Part shown: piece by piece, positions 4,612 through 5,096 of the stretch
Layout: each line of letters begins with the position of its first letter
How positions within the stretch are numbered: position 1 is the stretch's first letter
DNA from: an uncultured Acetatifactor sp.
GTDB taxonomy: Bacteria > Bacillota > Clostridia > Lachnospirales > Lachnospiraceae
Length of the DNA stretch: 5,096 bases
Direction: 5' to 3'
Assembly (NCBI GenBank): GCA_948496895.1
Contig: CAOOJO010000243.1
Location: forward strand, 1 to 5,096
Notes under the pieces: generated by a model
Databases searched by the model: none
Told to the model about the DNA's origin: nothing
What the model saw: only the letters and a program-made list of their open reading frames with translations
Translations under genes and position numbers: made by a program

Positions 4612-5096
4612 TCACTTGATGATGGTCACCATGTCGCCTGTCTTGATTTTGCTGGCGTTGGCTTCGTCCGTGTCGATGTGCATCTCCAGGGTGAAGCTTT
4701 CGTTCACGCGAATCTTCACCTGATTGAACACGGTGCCCCGCTCGTTGTCCGCTTTCACGGAGACGATGTCGCCGTCCGCTACTCCCGCGGCCATGGCGTC
4801 GGCCGGTGCCATATGGATGTGGCGCATGGCGATGATGCAGCCCTCCTGCAGGTAGATGACGCCTTTGGGGCCCACCACGGCTATGGGGGCGCTTCCGGCC
4901 ACGTTGCCGGACTCCCTGATGGGAGCCGCCACGCCCAGCTTCATGGCATCCGTGGCGGATATCTCCAGCTGGGAGGCCTTCCTGACAGGGCCCAGGACCC
5001 GCACGTTCTCGATGGCCCGGAGCTTGATTCCCACCACGGTCACCGTCTCGTTGCAGGCGTACTGCCCGCCCATCAGGTCCTTCTTCTTGGTCAGGT
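4612..5096 (-). CDS. pduL: PduL-type phosphate propanoyltransferase, C-terminal part (cut by window edge)
   Basis: PduL transfers the acyl group of propanoyl-CoA (or acetyl-CoA) to phosphate, giving acyl-phosphate for ATP synthesis and freeing CoA inside a microcompartment. The reading frame stays open to the right edge: upstream of the internal ATG at 5073 it encodes LTKKKDL, which is family sequence, so the true start is beyond 5096 and that ATG is internal. Visible landmarks are MGGQYACNETVTVVG, VRVLGPVRK, the metal-binding MRHIHMAPADA and, near the end, EMHIDTDEANASKIKTGD. These histidines belong to the zinc site of the family. The N-terminal half, including the HVHLS motif and any encapsulation peptide, is outside the window. 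The gene ends in TGA at 4612-4614 and is followed by the unusual 280-bp gap. Confidence 0.93.
   Translation of the reverse strand, partial: LTKKKDLMGGQYACNETVTVVGIKLRAIENVRVLGPVRKASQLEISATDAMKLGVAAPIRESGNVAGSAPIAVVGPKGVIYLQEGCIIAMRHIHMAPADAMAAGVADGDIVSVKADNERGTVFNQVKIRVNESFTLEMHIDTDEANASKIKTGDMVTIIK

Noticed and set aside
1..5096. tRNA, rRNA, CRISPR arrays, insertion-sequence ends
   Set aside because: I saw no tRNA-like clover pattern, no rRNA sequence, no regularly spaced repeat array, and no transposase or integrase gene in any frame.

Overview
The window looks like a chromosomal accessory region of a Gram-positive anaerobe of the Clostridia, most likely a Lachnospiraceae-type gut bacterium. 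This is an inference from three things: strong AGGAGG-type ribosome binding sites, the mix of XRE and DeoR regulators and an AP2-domain protein typical of that group, and a bacterial microcompartment (BMC) gene set. It has two unlike halves. The right half (about 2068-5096) is GC-rich and holds the 3' end of a BMC operon read on the minus strand. The middle (about 1003-2040) is visibly AT-richer and holds a small regulatory cassette read mainly on the plus strand.

BMC operon, in transcription order from 5096 down to 2068: the end of pduL (phosphate propanoyltransferase), a 280-bp non-coding gap rich in inverted repeats, a EutN/CcmL/PduN-type vertex protein, a PduS-like flavin/Fe-S electron-transfer protein, a 99-bp gap with two hairpins, and a PduT-like tandem-BMC shell protein that keeps the cluster-binding cysteine at position 38. 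Together these would convert an acyl-CoA to an acyl-phosphate (PduL), close the shell (vertex protein) and move electrons across or into it (PduS with PduT). The signature enzyme is outside the window. It could be a B12-dependent diol dehydratase or a B12-independent glycyl-radical enzyme, and nothing here decides between them.

Regulatory cassette: two short XRE-type helix-turn-helix genes (1232-1591 and 1608-1835) run on the plus strand to a strong hairpin terminator at 2009-2039. Facing away from them on the minus strand is a zinc-ribbon plus AP2-domain protein (490-969). The divergent intergenic region holds two copies of a perfect 12-bp palindrome, ATTCTATAGAAT, 22 bp apart centre to centre. 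One abuts the -35 of a very good minus-strand promoter; the other sits just upstream of an extended -10 promoter for the XRE genes. This resembles a phage- or ICE-type repressor switch. The second XRE gene carries an in-frame TAA, after which a protein-like tail continues in the same frame for 37 codons, so it is probably a nonsense-interrupted gene.

Left edge: the N-terminal part of a DeoR-family regulator (1-308, minus strand), with its own extended -10 promoter at 412-440. DeoR regulators often accompany sugar-fed BMC loci (fucose, rhamnose, propanediol), so it may be the local regulator of the BMC genes. In that case the XRE/AP2 cassette has been inserted between the operon and its regulator; this is inference.
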